A stretch of DNA of 64,000 nt from NCBI GenBank assembly GCA_014843695.1, contig CM026403.1:44299516-44363515 (forward strand), in the 5' to 3' direction. Both the position numbers and the translations under genes were made by a program. Below are positions 10,540 through 22,600 of this stretch, piece by piece. Numbering within the stretch: the first letter of the stretch is position 1; each line of letters starts with the position of its first letter. The notes beneath the pieces are model-generated. The model had not been told where the DNA came from, ran no database searches, and saw only the letters and a list, made by a program, of their open reading frames with translations. Source of the DNA: Archivesica marissinica (Eukaryota > Mollusca > Bivalvia > Venerida > Vesicomyidae).

Positions 10540-13500
10540 GAAGTCCCAAAATTACAACAGACTTGAAACAGAGATTGATAGGGGAAGCAAATGAACAGTC
10601 CATAATCATAGAAGGAGCGGAAGTGAAGGCACTTATTGACTCAGGCTCAATGGTCAGCACAATATCTGAAGAATATTACAACTCTATGGAGGATAAACCA
10701 GAACTGAAAGCAATAACAGATTTCAATCTAAATATACAGGGTGCAAATGGACAAGACATACCATATTTAGGATACATCGAAGCTGCAGTAAATATGCCAT
10801 TCAATAACCTAGCTGAAATAGTTCTTCCTCTGCTCGTCGTGAAAACAACTAAATACAGTAGAAAAACTCCTGCAATAGTAGGCACGAATATCCTGAGGGA
10901 ATATTCTTACAAGACCATTGAACTGGGGGATATTCCAGTGGAATGGAAAATGGCTTTCGAAGTCATTGCGCAGTCATGCGTTGGAATTGTGAAAGCTACT
11001 AAATCTATCACATTGCAACCCATGGAGGTTAGAACTGTTACTGGATTCGTCCGTAAACTCTACAACACAGAGTCTGCGGTGACTGAACCATTGGAAGATA
11101 GTGGTCCTGATAAAGCTACTGTATGTCCTTGCGTTGTTTCGTTGAGCAACCCAGGAAAAACAGCTAGAGTTCCAGTGCGAATTTGCAACATGTCAGCTAA
11201 GACAATCAGGATATCTGCAAAATCCAAAATATGTGAGTTAAATGAAGTGAACGTTATCCGCCATGTACCGATCATTGAAGATTCACCTGTTCACTCACAG
11301 TCAGCACCTGTAAATGAAAACATAGATGCCAATATACATGAAATCATTCACAAAGAACAAACACTTGAACATTTCAAGGATACATATGGAGTTGATCTCA
11401 ATTTTTCAGACATGTCCTCAGAACAGAAGAGCCGCATCCTACAAGTATTCAAGAAGTGGCATTCGATATTTCCGAAAACACCAATGGATTTGGGGCATAC
11501 ATCTACCGTCAAACATAAGATAGAACTGACTGATGAGTCTCCTTTCAAAGACACTTGAAGCAGAATACCACCTGCTATCTTTAATGAAGTAAGACACCAT
11601 CTACAGGAAATGTTAGATATTGGGGCAATAGGAGAGTCGAAAAGCCCGTGGTCTTCGAACGTGGTCATAGTACGAAAGAAAGACGGAACGATACGTTTCT
11701 GCATAGATTTCCGTAAGCTAAATATGCCGACAAAGAAAGATGCCTATGCTATACCACGGGTCGAGGATACACTCCACATGTTATCTGGAGCCAAGTACTT
11801 TACAAAATTAGATCTGAAGTCTGGATATTGGCAGGTGGAGCTAGAAGAGAATGACAAAGAGAAGACAGCCTTTCAGATTGGGGGCGTTGGATTCTTTGAG
11901 TGCAACCGTATGCCATTTGGCCTATGCAACGCACCGGCAACGTTTCAGCGTTTAATGGAGCATTGCATGGGCGACCTCAATCTGAAAGACTGCCTGATAT
12001 ACTTGGATGATATCATTATCTTTAGTCAAGATATCGACAGTCATATCGAACGTCTAGACGCTGTTTTCGAACGACTCTCACAGTATAATTTGAAGATCAA
12101 GCCGAGTAAATGCGAGTTTTTCCAGAAGGAAGCTACCTACTTGGGCCATGTCGTTTCTGCTGAGGGAATTAAGGCAGACCCAAAGAAAATTGAAGCAGTC
12201 AAGAACTGGCCCACACCAAAGACAGTGAAGGAAATCCGTCAGTTCTTGGGCTTTGCTGGGTATTATCGCCGCTTTATTAAGGGATTTGCCACGATAGCAA
12301 GACCTCTTAACGATCTTCTTATAGGCCACCCTACAAAGAAGCAGAAACGAAAGGAACAAAACAAGGTTAGGCGAACACCATTTACGTGGGAAGACATACA
12401 GCAGAAGGCCTTTGATGCAATCAAGAGTCAGCTCATTAACCCACCCGTTCTGGCATACACGAAGCCTTTTAAGGTCCACACCGACGCGTCATGCACATGA
12501 CTTGGAGCTATCCTTTATCAGAACCAAGACGGCAAGGACAGGGTGATTGCCTACGCGAGTCGCAGTTTGAAGCCAGCTGAGCGGAATTACCTGGCTCACA
12601 TACTCGAATTTCTAGCTCTCAAGTGGGCCGTGAGTGAACAATTCCACGACTACTTGTACGGCGCGAAGTTCGAGGTTGTGACGGATAATAACCCACTCAC
12701 ATATGTGAACACCACTGCCAAGCTTGATGCCACTAGTCATCGATGGTTAGCAACTCTTGCCAACTACGACTATACGGCTATATACCGACCTGGATCGAGC
12801 AACACGGATGCAGATGGACTCAGTCGAGTTATATCGAAAGATGTCATACAGGCTGTCATAATAGCAGCAACAACTGAAGGGATTCCACTAGTTGACACCA
12901 TAAAAGACCCAGATACTCCTTCAACGGAAGTTGACATTACGGAGGACATTCCGAATGACCTATTGCTTGCCCAAAGTCTTTCATCGAAAGATTGGGTCAA
13001 GGGACAGCGTCAGGACACAATTATTTCAAGGATTGTGGATTGCATAAAGAACGGCACTAAACCGGCTCAGCCGATAGAGCGTACTATGTCCACATATCTT
13101 CGAGAATGATCCAATCTGGTAATCTTACAAGGCGTTTTGTATAGGAAGACTATGGTGTTAGGTGACGATCGCCTACAGATTGTGCTGCCTGATATTCTGA
13201 GACCAGACATTTTTAAGGCTCTACACGACGACCTTGGACATCAGGGACGTGATCGTACTACATCACTTTTCAAAGAACGTTTTTATTGGCCTGGCATGGA
13301 TGGTTATGTTGTATAGTGTGCGAAAGTGTGGTCGTTGCATACGAAGGAAATCGAGAGCCACTACAGCCGAGCTGACACCGATAGAATCGACAGCACCGAT
13401 GGAAACCATATGCGTGGATTTTATGTCCCTTGAACGGTCGAAAGGCGGATTTGAGAATATCCTGGTGCTAACAGATCATTTTAGCAGGTATGCTCAAGCG

Positions 13501-14562
13501 TTCCCTACACGTAATCAGACCGCTAAGACCACCGCTAGAATATTGTTTGACAAATGTGTTGTCCATTATGGCTTTCCTGCCAGAATCCATAGCGACCAAG
13601 GACGGAACTTTGAGTCTAACCTTATCAAGGAACTCTGTAGCATATCTGGCACTGAGAAAACAAGAACGACACCCTACCATGCGATGGGAAATGGAATGGT
13701 TGAAAGGTTCAATCAAACCCTACTGAAAATGTTAGGGACACTTGAAGATCACCAGAAGACTGATTAGAAAGCGCATGTTCCGAGTCTAGTGCATGCTTAT
13801 AATGCCACACACCATGGATTCTCTCCGTATATTTTGATGTTTGGCAGACATCCTAGACTCGCTATTGATGCGTTCCTTGGCCTTCCCACAGACAGTTTAT
13901 CCAGTAGTAAGCATACCGAATATGTGGTTAGGTTGAGAGCTCGTCTTCATTCTGCCTACACTAAAGCTAGACAAGTTGCCGAAAGGACGTCTGCAGCCAA
14001 CAAAACGAAATACGACGAGAAGGCAAGGAGTTCCGTACTTCGTGCAGGTGATCGGGTACTGGTCCGCAATATAAGCATCAGAGGTAAACAAAAGTTAGCC
14101 GACAAATGAGAACATCATCCCTACGTAGTCATACGTCAGCCCATTGAAGACATTCCCGTCTATGAAGTCAAGCGAGAGGGGTCACGTTATAAGAAGTCAA
14201 GGACTCTACACCGAAATTTACCTCTCCCATTCATGACAATCAGAGATGTGGATGACGGAGGAATAGTGCCATGTGGGAACACTGGTAATGAAAGTACCGA
14301 TAATGATGACAACGATAGTGTTGGCATAGTATATGATGAAGCCAATCGGTCTAACGATGAACACAGTGTCAATGGAGTCATCGGAAATGATAATGTGGAC
14401 AACGATAAAGAAGACAATGATGACGATACAGATGCGACCACTACCTACGTCATTCCAGCTAAGCGAAGTCCAGGAGCAGTTGGATTATTACCGCCGTCAC
14501 AGAAACGTCCGGAACGACAGAAGAGACAGCCACATTGGATGCTCACTGGAGCTTATGTATGA
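10492..14562 (+). pseudogene. pol: E1 pol (protease-RT-RNase H-integrase), multiply disrupted
   Basis: The frame has no ATG near its start and is probably entered by -1 frameshift at 10485. Protease: DSGS at about 10638. RT: LDLKSGYW, MPFGLCNAPATF and YLDD at about 11800-12020. RNase H: HTDAS and TDNNPL. Integrase: an HHCC-type zinc finger, then D...D...E with VERFNQT near 13700. C-terminal acidic Asp/Asn-rich tail. Lesions relative to E2 are stops at 11556 (TGTCGC to TGAAGC), 12498 (GGA to TGA), 13107 and 14107 (TGG to TGA) and 13765 (TGG to TAG). There is also a 2-bp loss near 13311 producing TAG at 13314, and 9-bp in-frame losses near 12457 and 13815. The gene is dead. Confidence 0.9.
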
Positions 14563-15276
14563 ACTGGAGAATAGCGATAGTTGGAAATGGAATGGAGTAA
14601 CGTGTCTTAGTTGTGATGACCAAGAGCAAGCATTACAGCCGAATAGTGGATGCCATTTTAATGTGTATTGCTATATGAATGAGTGTGTGCGTATGTTGAT
14701 TTGTTTTGATAGGTAGGAACGTTGTATATGTTTATGAAGTAATTGAACCTTCGGTTTATTTTGTTTGACAGCCACGTTCTTGCACAATTTCTTAGTATTA
14801 ATTGTATGTTGCTTGTATTAATATACGATTTTCTTGTGCCATTCAATATGTATATATTGTGTATAAGCCTTATTAGTAGTACATGGTGTACTTACAATTG
14901 ATGACTCATGTACATGCTTACCGTACATGTACCTGCTGTTAATATACTTACTTGTTGTTACACAGTAGTAATGGAAAAGCTTATATTATACACACCTAAT
15001 ATACTTACCTGATTCGATGAATCAGTTGTGAGAGTTTCGTGTTTTCTGGTTGATACTTAATTGTATTGGTGAGACACAACGGAAGAGACTTACCGTAGTA
15101 ATACATACCTCCGGTACTGCACACATTTAAATCAGTAGCCAATATTGTGCGCATGTCTGTTAAATTTATTTCAATTATATTCCATTTTTGTTGTTAAATT
15201 TATATTATTGCTTTAATCTATATTTCAGGCTGGTGTACAGAAAAGTCAGGAGACTTTTCCCCGAGCAGGAGGAGTG
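14563..15276 (+). other. E1 3' non-coding region with polypurine tract
   Basis: About 714 bp separate the pol stop from the 3' LTR and carry no ORF of note. The last bases before the LTR, CCCCGAGCAGGAGGAGTG, form a purine-rich stretch in the position of the polypurine tract that primes plus-strand synthesis. A 7-bp hairpin CATGTAC...GTACATG near 14908-14930 occurs here but is shortened in E2 by loss of one arm. Confidence 0.7.
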
Positions 15277-15503
15277 TGTCGTAGGACAGAACTTAATGCC
15301 GTTTGAATTTATTGAAATAATGATATTAGAAAACATGGTGGTATTAAATTGCAGTATATTGACTTGACTTTATTTTAACTGGCATCCTATTGTCGTGACC
15401 AAATAATCCCGTTATATACTTACCCTATTATATTCCTCCAACGCTAATCTATACTAACTGAATACTAACCTGTCACCCGTAGCTAAACCTATGATGCTCG
15501 TGT

Positions 15504-15617
15504 ATCTTGTGCAATGCCTCGTTGCACTCGATATCTGGACATTGTAACGTCTAGTTACGATATTTATTGGTATTATAAATTATAATAAATATCTAGGATA
15601 TTAATACCACTTTCAGG
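15504..15617 (+). repeat. 114-bp LTR-internal direct repeat, copy 1
   Basis: This runs from ATCTTGTGCAATGCC to CCACTTTCAGG and matches 15850-15963 closely. It contains two hairpin-forming pieces: GTGCAA-TGCCTCG-TTGCAC (15509-15527) and GTAAC-GTCTA-GTTAC (15544-15558). Its 5' part also forms the junction between the 5' LTR fragment and module M. Confidence 0.85.
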
Positions 15618-15642
15618 TTAGTTACATTGTTGTCATTTCATG

Positions 15643-15712
15643 GTTAGAATAGTTAGAATGGTTAGAATATTTAGAATAGAATATTTAGAATAGTTAGAAT
15701 GATTAGAATATT
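15643..15712 (+). repeat. 9-bp minisatellite (TTAGAATAG-like) in E1 LTR
   Basis: About seven imperfect copies of GTTAGAATA / TTTAGAATA run in tandem. At the corresponding place E2 has only a short TTAATGTTTATAGAATATT, so the tract expanded in E1 or contracted in E2. It accounts for most of the length difference between the two 3' LTRs. Confidence 0.8.
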
Positions 15713-15849
15713 TCTGTAAGAACCTTGTGTTAATTACCTTTTAAATAACGTAGTGTCGAATATGTACATGCGACACTATAGTATACATGTATATAATCAG
15801 CCTGGAGTATAATGAAGCATACTGTTTTATATTGTTTTAATATTCGTTT

Positions 15850-15963
15850 ATCTTGTGCAATGCCTCGTGGCACTCGATATCTGGACATTGTAACGTCTAG
15901 TTACGATATTTATTGGTATTATAAATTATAATAAATATCTAGGATATTTATACCACTTTCAGG
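15850..15963 (+). repeat. 114-bp LTR-internal direct repeat, copy 2
   Basis: This is the second copy of the segment at 15504-15617, offset by 346 bp. In it the first hairpin has lost one pair (GTGGCAC for GTTGCAC), while the GTAACGTCTAGTTAC palindrome (15890-15904) is unchanged. Confidence 0.85.
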
Positions 15964-16040
15964 AGTTGTTGTCTATTGATCCCTTGGTAACACCACAGAG
16001 AACTCCTCAATAAATGTATGCCGGCTGGGCTACGTCGACA

Positions 16041-16065
16041 CTATGTTAGAATAGAGGTTATAGGT
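16041..16065 (+). repeat. Satellite remnant at left edge of gap
   Basis: CTATGTTAGAATAGAGG followed by TTATAGGT is a 34-bp satellite unit and includes the right CTAT target duplication of E1. Its reverse complement is present on the other side of the gap. Confidence 0.85.
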
Positions 16066-17065
16066 NNNNNNNNNNNNNNNNNNNNNNNNNNNNNNNNNNN
16101 NNNNNNNNNNNNNNNNNNNNNNNNNNNNNNNNNNNNNNNNNNNNNNNNNNNNNNNNNNNNNNNNNNNNNNNNNNNNNNNNNNNNNNNNNNNNNNNNNNNN
16201 NNNNNNNNNNNNNNNNNNNNNNNNNNNNNNNNNNNNNNNNNNNNNNNNNNNNNNNNNNNNNNNNNNNNNNNNNNNNNNNNNNNNNNNNNNNNNNNNNNNN
16301 NNNNNNNNNNNNNNNNNNNNNNNNNNNNNNNNNNNNNNNNNNNNNNNNNNNNNNNNNNNNNNNNNNNNNNNNNNNNNNNNNNNNNNNNNNNNNNNNNNNN
16401 NNNNNNNNNNNNNNNNNNNNNNNNNNNNNNNNNNNNNNNNNNNNNNNNNNNNNNNNNNNNNNNNNNNNNNNNNNNNNNNNNNNNNNNNNNNNNNNNNNNN
16501 NNNNNNNNNNNNNNNNNNNNNNNNNNNNNNNNNNNNNNNNNNNNNNNNNNNNNNNNNNNNNNNNNNNNNNNNNNNNNNNNNNNNNNNNNNNNNNNNNNNN
16601 NNNNNNNNNNNNNNNNNNNNNNNNNNNNNNNNNNNNNNNNNNNNNNNNNNNNNNNNNNNNNNNNNNNNNNNNNNNNNNNNNNNNNNNNNNNNNNNNNNNN
16701 NNNNNNNNNNNNNNNNNNNNNNNNNNNNNNNNNNNNNNNNNNNNNNNNNNNNNNNNNNNNNNNNNNNNNNNNNNNNNNNNNNNNNNNNNNNNNNNNNNNN
16801 NNNNNNNNNNNNNNNNNNNNNNNNNNNNNNNNNNNNNNNNNNNNNNNNNNNNNNNNNNNNNNNNNNNNNNNNNNNNNNNNNNNNNNNNNNNNNNNNNNNN
16901 NNNNNNNNNNNNNNNNNNNNNNNNNNNNNNNNNNNNNNNNNNNNNNNNNNNNNNNNNNNNNNNNNNNNNNNNNNNNNNNNNNNNNNNNNNNNNNNNNNNN
17001 NNNNNNNNNNNNNNNNNNNNNNNNNNNNNNNNNNNNNNNNNNNNNNNNNNNNNNNNNNNNNNNNN
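16066..17065. other. Assembly gap, exactly 1,000 N
   Basis: A run of N with a round length, so probably an arbitrary scaffold spacer. The 23-25 bp on its two sides are reverse complements of each other. Nothing can be said about its content. Confidence 0.99.
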
Positions 17066-17088
17066 CTATAACCTCTATTCTAACATAG
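17066..17088 (-). repeat. Satellite remnant at right edge of gap
   Basis: CTATAACCTCTATTCTAACATAG is the reverse complement of the bases just left of the gap and flanks the 3' LTR of E2. Confidence 0.85.
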
Positions 17089-17802
17089 TGTCGACGTAGC
17101 CCAGCCGGCATACATTTATTGAGGAGTTCTCTGTGGTGTTACCAAGGGATCAATAGACAACAACTCCTGAAAGTGGTATAAATATCCTAGATATTTATTA
17201 TAATTTATAATACCAATAAATATCGTAACTAGACGTTACAATGTCCAGATATCGAGTGCCACTAGGCATTGCACAAGATAAACGAATATTAAAACAATAT
17301 AAAACAGTATGCTTCATTATACCCCAGGCTGATTATATACATGTATACTATAGTGTCGCATGTACATATTCGACACTACGTTATTTAAAAGGTAATTAAC
17401 ACAGGGTTCTTACAGAAATATTCTATAAACATTAACCATGATATGACAACAATGTAACTAACCTGAAAGTGGTATAAATATCCTAGATATTTATTATAAT
17501 TTATAATACCAATAAATATCGTAACTAGACGTTACAATGTCCAGATATCGAGTGCAACGAGGCATTGCACAAGATACACGAGCATCATAGGTTTAGCTAC
17601 GGGTGACAGGTTAGTATTCAGTTAGTATAGATTAGCGTTGGAGGAATATAATAGGGTAAGTATATAACGGGATTATTTGGTCACGACAATAGGATGCCAG
17701 GTAAAATAAAGTCAAGTCAATATACTGCAATTTAATACCACCATGTTTTCTGATATAATTATTTCAATAAATTCAAACGGCATTAAGTTCTGTCCTACGA
17801 CA
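17089..17802 (-). repeat. E2 3' LTR (714 bp)
   Basis: This is the reverse complement of the E1 3' LTR, from the CGACA end at 17089 to the TGTCG start at 17802. It contains both 114-bp repeats, with GTAACGTCTAGTTAC palindromes at 17225-17239 and 17521-17535. It lacks most of the 9-bp minisatellite. On the reverse strand it is preceded by AGAGCAGGATGAGTG, the purine tract. Confidence 0.88.
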
Positions 17803-18503
17803 CACTCATCCTGCTCTGGGAAAAGTCTCCTGACTGTTCTGTACACCAGCCTGAAATATAGATTAAAGCAATAATATAAATTTAACAAAAAAAATGGAAT
17901 ATAATTGAAATAAATTTAACAGACATGCGCACAATATTGGCTACTGATTTAAATGTGTGCAGTACCGGAGGTATGTATTACTACGGTAAGTCTCTTCCGT
18001 TGTGTCTCACCAATACAATTAAGTATCAACCAGAAAACACGAAACTCTCACAACTGATTCATCGAACCAGGTAAGTATACTAGGTGTGTATAATATAAGC
18101 TTTTCCATTACTACTGTGTAACAACAAGTAAGTATATTAACAGCAGGTACATGTACATGAGTCATCAATTGTAAGTACACCATGTACTACTAATAAGGCT
18201 TATACACAATATATACATATTGAATGGCACAAGAAAATCGTATATTAATACAAGCAACATACAATTAATACTAAGAAATTGTGCAAGAACGTGGCTGTCA
18301 AACAAAATAAACCGAAGGTTCAATTACTTCATAAACATATACAACGTTCCTACCTATCAAAACAAATCAACATACGCACACACTCGTTCATATAGCAATA
18401 AGCATTAAAATGGCACCCACTAGTCGGCTTTAATGCTTGCTCTTGGTCATCTCAACTAAGACACGTTACTCCATTCCATTTCCAACTATTGCTATTCTCC
18501 AGT
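17803..18503 (-). other. E2 3' non-coding region
   Basis: This is the counterpart of E1 14563-15276, with no supported gene. A 62-aa plus-strand ORF here and its mirror in E1 are antisense to the non-coding region and show no recognisable feature. Confidence 0.75.
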
Positions 18504-21500
18504 TCATACATAATCTCCAGTGAGCATCCAATTTGGCTGTCTCTTCTGTCGTTCCGGGCGTTTCTGTGACGGCGGTAATAATCCAACTGCTCCTGGACTT
18601 CGCTTAGCTGGAATGACGTAGTTATTGGTCGCATCTGTATCGTCATCATTGTCTTCTTTATCGTTGTCCACATTATCATTTCCGATGACTCCATTGACAC
18701 TGTGTTCATCGTTAGACCGATTGGCTTCATCATCTACTATGCCAACATTATCGTTGTCATCATTATCGGTACTTTCATTACCAGTGTTCCCACATGGCAC
18801 TATTCCTCCGTCATCCACATCTCTGATTGTCATGAATGGGAGAAGTAAATTTCGGTGTAGAGTCCTTGACTTCTTATACCATGACCCCTCTCGCTTGACT
18901 TCATAGACGGGAATGTCTTCAATGGGCTGACGTATGACTACGTAGGGATGATGTTCCCATTTGTCGGCTAACTTTTGTTTACCTCTGATGCTTATATTGC
19001 GGACCAGTACCCGATCACCTGCACGAAGTACGGAACTCCTTGCCTTCTCGTCGTATTTCGTTTTGTTGGCTGCAGACGTCCTTTCGGCAACTTGTCTAGC
19101 TTTAGTGTAGGCAGAATGAAGACGAGCTCTCAACCTAACCACATATTCGGTATGCTTACTACTGGATAAACTGTCTGTGGGAAGGCCAAGGAACGCATCA
19201 ATAGCGAGTCTAGGATGTCTGCCAAACATCAAAAAATACGGAGAGAATCCCGTACTGCCATGGTGTGTGGCATTATAAGCATGCACTAGACTCGGAACAT
19301 GCGCTTTCCAATCAGTCTTCTGGTGATCTTCAAGTGTCCCTAACATTTTCAGTAGGGTTTGATTGAACCTTTCAACCATTCCAGTTCCCATCGCATGGTA
19401 GGGTGTCGTTCTTGTTTTCTCAGTGCCAGATATGCTACAGAGTTCCTTGATAAGGTTAGACTCAAAGTTCCGTCCTTGGTCGCTATGGATTCTGGCAGGA
19501 AAGCCATAATGGACAACAAATTTGTCAAACAATATTCTAGCGGTGGTCTTAGCGGTCTGATTACGTGTAGGGAACGCTTGGGCATACCTGCTAAAATGAT
19601 CTGTTAGCACCAGGATATTCTCAAATCCGCCTTTCGACCGTTCAAGGGACAGAAAATCCACGCATATGGTTTCCATCGGTGCTGTCGATTCTATCGGTGT
19701 CAGCTCGGCTGTAGTGGCTCTCGATTTCCTTCGTATGCAACGACCACACTTTCGCACACTATCAGCAACATAACCATCCATGCCAGGCCAATAAAAACGT
19801 TCTTTGAAAAGTGATGTAGTACGATCACGTCCCTGATGTCCAAGGTCGTCGTGTAGAGTCTTAAAAATGTCTGGTCTCAGAATATCAGGCAGCACAATCT
19901 GTAGGCGATCGTCACCTAACACCATAATCTTCCTATACAAAACGCCTTGTAAGATTACCAGATTGGACCATTCTCGAAGATATGTGGACATAGTACGCTC
20001 TATCGGCTGAGCCGGTTTAGTGCCGTTCTTTACGCAATCCACAATCCTTGAAATAATTGTGTCCTGACGCTGTGCCTTGACCCAATCTTTCGATGAAAGA
20101 CTTTGGGCAAGCAATATGTCATTCGGAATGTCCTCCGTAATGTCAACATCCGTTGAAGGAGTATCTGGGTATTTTATGGTGTCAACTAGTGGAATCCCTT
20201 CAGTTGTTGCTGCTATTATGACAGCCTGTATGACATCTTTCGATATAACTCGACTGAGTCCATCTGCATCCGCGTTGCTCGATCCAGGTCGGTATATAGC
20301 CGTATAGTCGTAGTTGGCAAGAGTTGCTAACCATCGATGACTAGTGGCATCAAGCTTGGCAGTGGTGTTCACATATGTGAGTGGGTTATTATCCGTCACA
20401 ACCTCGAACTTCGCGCCGTACAAGTAGTCGTGGAATTTTTCACTCACGGCCCACTTGAGAGCTAGAAATTCGAGTATGTGAGCCGGGTAATTCCGCTCAG
20501 CTGGCTTCAAACTGCGACTCGCGTAGGCAATCACCCTGTCCTTGCCGTCTTGGTTCTGATAAAGGATAGCTCCAAGTCCTGTGCATGACGCGTCGGTGTG
20601 GACCTTAAAAGGCTTCGTGTAATCCGCGTATGCCAGAACGGGTGGGTTAATGAGCTGACTCTTGATTGCATCAAAGGCCTTCTGTTGTATGTCTTCCCAC
20701 GTAAATGGTGTTCGCTTAACCTTGTTTTGTTCCTTTCGTTTCTGCTTCTTTGTAGGGTGGCCTATAAGAAGATCGTTAAGAGGTCTTGCTATCGTGGCAA
20801 ATCCCTTAATAAAGCGGCGATAATACCCAGCAAAGCCCAAGAACTGACGGATTTCCTTCACTGTCTTTGGTGTGGGCCAGTTCTTGACTGCTTCAATTTT
20901 CTTTGGGTCTGCCTTAATTCCCTCAGCAGAAACGACATGGCCCAAGTAGGTAGCTTCCTTCTGGAAAAACTCGCATTTACTCGGCTTGATCTTCAAATTA
21001 TACTGTGAGAGTCGTTCGAAAACAGCGTCTAGACGTTCGATATGACTGTCGATATCTTGACTAAAGATAATGATATCATCCAAGTATATCAGGCAGTCTT
21101 TCAGATTTCGGTCGCCCATGCAATGCTCCATTAAACGCTGAAACGTTGCCGGTGCGTTGCATAGGCCAAATGGCATACGGTTGCACTCAAAGAATCAAAC
21201 GCCCCCAATCTGAAAGGCTGTCTTCTCTTTGTCATTCTCTTCTAGCTCCACCTGCCAATATTCAGACTTCAGATCTAATTTTGTAAAGTACTTGGCTCCA
21301 GATAACATGTGGAGTGTATCCTCGACCCGTGGTATAGCATAGGCATCTTTCTTTGTCGGCAGATTTAGCTTACGGAAATCTATGCAGAAACGTATCGTTC
21401 CGTCTTTATTTCGTACTATGACCACGTTCGAAGACCACGGGCTTTTCGACTCTCCTATTGCCCCAATATCTAACATTTCCTGTAGATGGTGTCTTACTTC

Positions 21501-22600
21501 ATTAAAGATAGCAGGTGGTATTCTGCGACAAGTGTCTTTGAAAGGAGACTCATCAGTCAGTTCTATCTTATGTTTGACGGTAGATGTATGCCCAAAATCC
21601 ATTGGTGTTTTCGGAAATATCGAATGCCACTTCTTGAATACTTGTAGGATGCGGCTCTTCTGTTCTGAGGACATGTCTGAAAAATTGAGATCAACTCCAT
21701 ATGTATCCTTGAAATGTTCAATTGTTTGTTCTTTGTGAATGATTTCATGTATATTGGCATCTATGTTTTCATTTACAGGTGCTGACTGTGAGTGAACAGG
21801 TGAATCTTCAATGATCGGTACATGGCGGATAACGTTCACTTCATTTAACTCACATATTTTGGATTTTGCAGATATCCTGATTGTCTTAGCTGACATGTTG
21901 CAAATTCGCACTGGAACTCTAGCTGTTTTTCCTGGGTTGCTCAACGAAACAACGCGAGGACATACAGTAGCTTTATCAGGACCACTATCTTCCAATGGTT
22001 CAGTCACCGCAGACACTGTGTTGTAGAGTTTACGGACGAATCCAGTAACAGTTCTAACCTCCATGGGTTGCAATGTGATAGATTTAGTAGCTTTCACAAT
22101 TCCAACGCATGACTGCGCAATGACTTCGAAAGCCACTTTCCATTCCACTGGAATATCCCCCAGTTCAATGGTCTTGTAAGAATATTCCCTCAGGATATTC
22201 GTGCCTACTATTGCAGGAGTTTTTCTACTGTATTTAGTTGTGTTCACGACGAGCAGAGGAGGAACTATTTCAGCTAGGTTATTGAAAGGCATATTTACTG
22301 CAGCTTCGATGTATCCTAAATATGGTATGTCTTGTCCATTTGCACCCTGTATATTTAGATTGAAATCTGTTATTGCTTTCAGTTCTGGTTTATCCTCCAT
22401 AGAGTGGTAATATTCTTCAGATATTGTGCTGACCATTGAGCCTGAGTCAATAAGTGCCTTCACTTCCGCTCCTTCTATGATTATGGACTGTTCATTTGCT
22501 TCCCCTATCAATCTCTGTTTCAAGTCTGTTGTAATTTTGGGACTTCTTACTGTTTTCCGGCTTCCATCGGGCCCCGTGGTGGAAGCGGCTCCTGGTTTAA
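18504..22600 (-). pseudogene. pol: E2 pol, complete except for one premature stop
   Basis: Polyprotein with protease (DSGS), RT (FRKLNLP; MPFGLCNAP; YLDDIIIF), RNase H (HTDAS, TDNNPL), integrase (H-H-C-C finger RKCGRCIRRKS; core D, D in HSDQGRN, E in MVERFNQT) and an acidic Asp/Asn-rich C-terminal tail. The frame is open from the frameshift heptamer at 22601 except for one TGA at 21192-21194, where E1 has GGA (Gly), between the GGV and FFECN motifs of RT. RT also reads LDLKSEYW where E1 has LDLKSGYW, a change in a strongly conserved position. Without the stop the post-shift product would be about 1,360 residues. The frame has no ATG near gag; frameshifting is the likely route. Integrase follows RT and RNase H, as in Ty3/gypsy. 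Confidence 0.92.

Larger units (their letters stand above)
7170..16040 (+). mobile_element. Ty3/gypsy-type LTR retrotransposon copy E1, full length but decayed
   Basis: The element starts with TGTCG and ends with CGACA, a 5-bp terminal inverted repeat of TG...CA type. It is flanked by satellite with a 4-bp CTAT target duplication (7166-7169 and 16041-16044). The order is 5' LTR fragment, module M, leader with tRNA-like segments, gag, pol (protease, RT, RNase H, integrase), 3' non-coding region and 3' LTR. RT before integrase, and a D,D35E integrase, place it in the Ty3/gypsy (Metaviridae) type. Against copy E2 it has an 8-bp deletion in gag and, in pol, five substitution stops, a 2-bp deletion and two 9-bp deletions, so it cannot make Gag-Pol. 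The 5' and 3' LTRs differ in structure, which is abnormal. Confidence 0.9.
15277..16040 (+). repeat. E1 3' LTR (764 bp)
   Basis: The LTR begins TGTCGTAGGACAG just after the purine tract and ends CTACGTCGACA, after which satellite resumes with CTATG. A 114-bp segment is duplicated inside it (15504-15617 and 15850-15963). A 9-bp TTAGAATAG-type minisatellite lies at 15643-15712. E2 carries the same LTR in 714 bp. Only the first 301 bp correspond to the 5' LTR. Confidence 0.88.

Noticed and set aside
11531..11560. CTGATGAGTC resembling a hammerhead ribozyme core
   Set aside because: It lies in pol coding sequence and lacks the GAAA box and closing helices.
13107..14109. G-to-A hypermutation (APOBEC/RIP-like), since three E1 stops are TGG to TGA/TAG
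   Set aside because: Other E1/E2 differences are a mixture of transitions, transversions and deletions, so no consistent strand-biased pattern is visible.
16018..17111. 356-codon ORFs on both strands across the gap
   Set aside because: Almost all codons are N, and the ends are mirror-image LTR termini.
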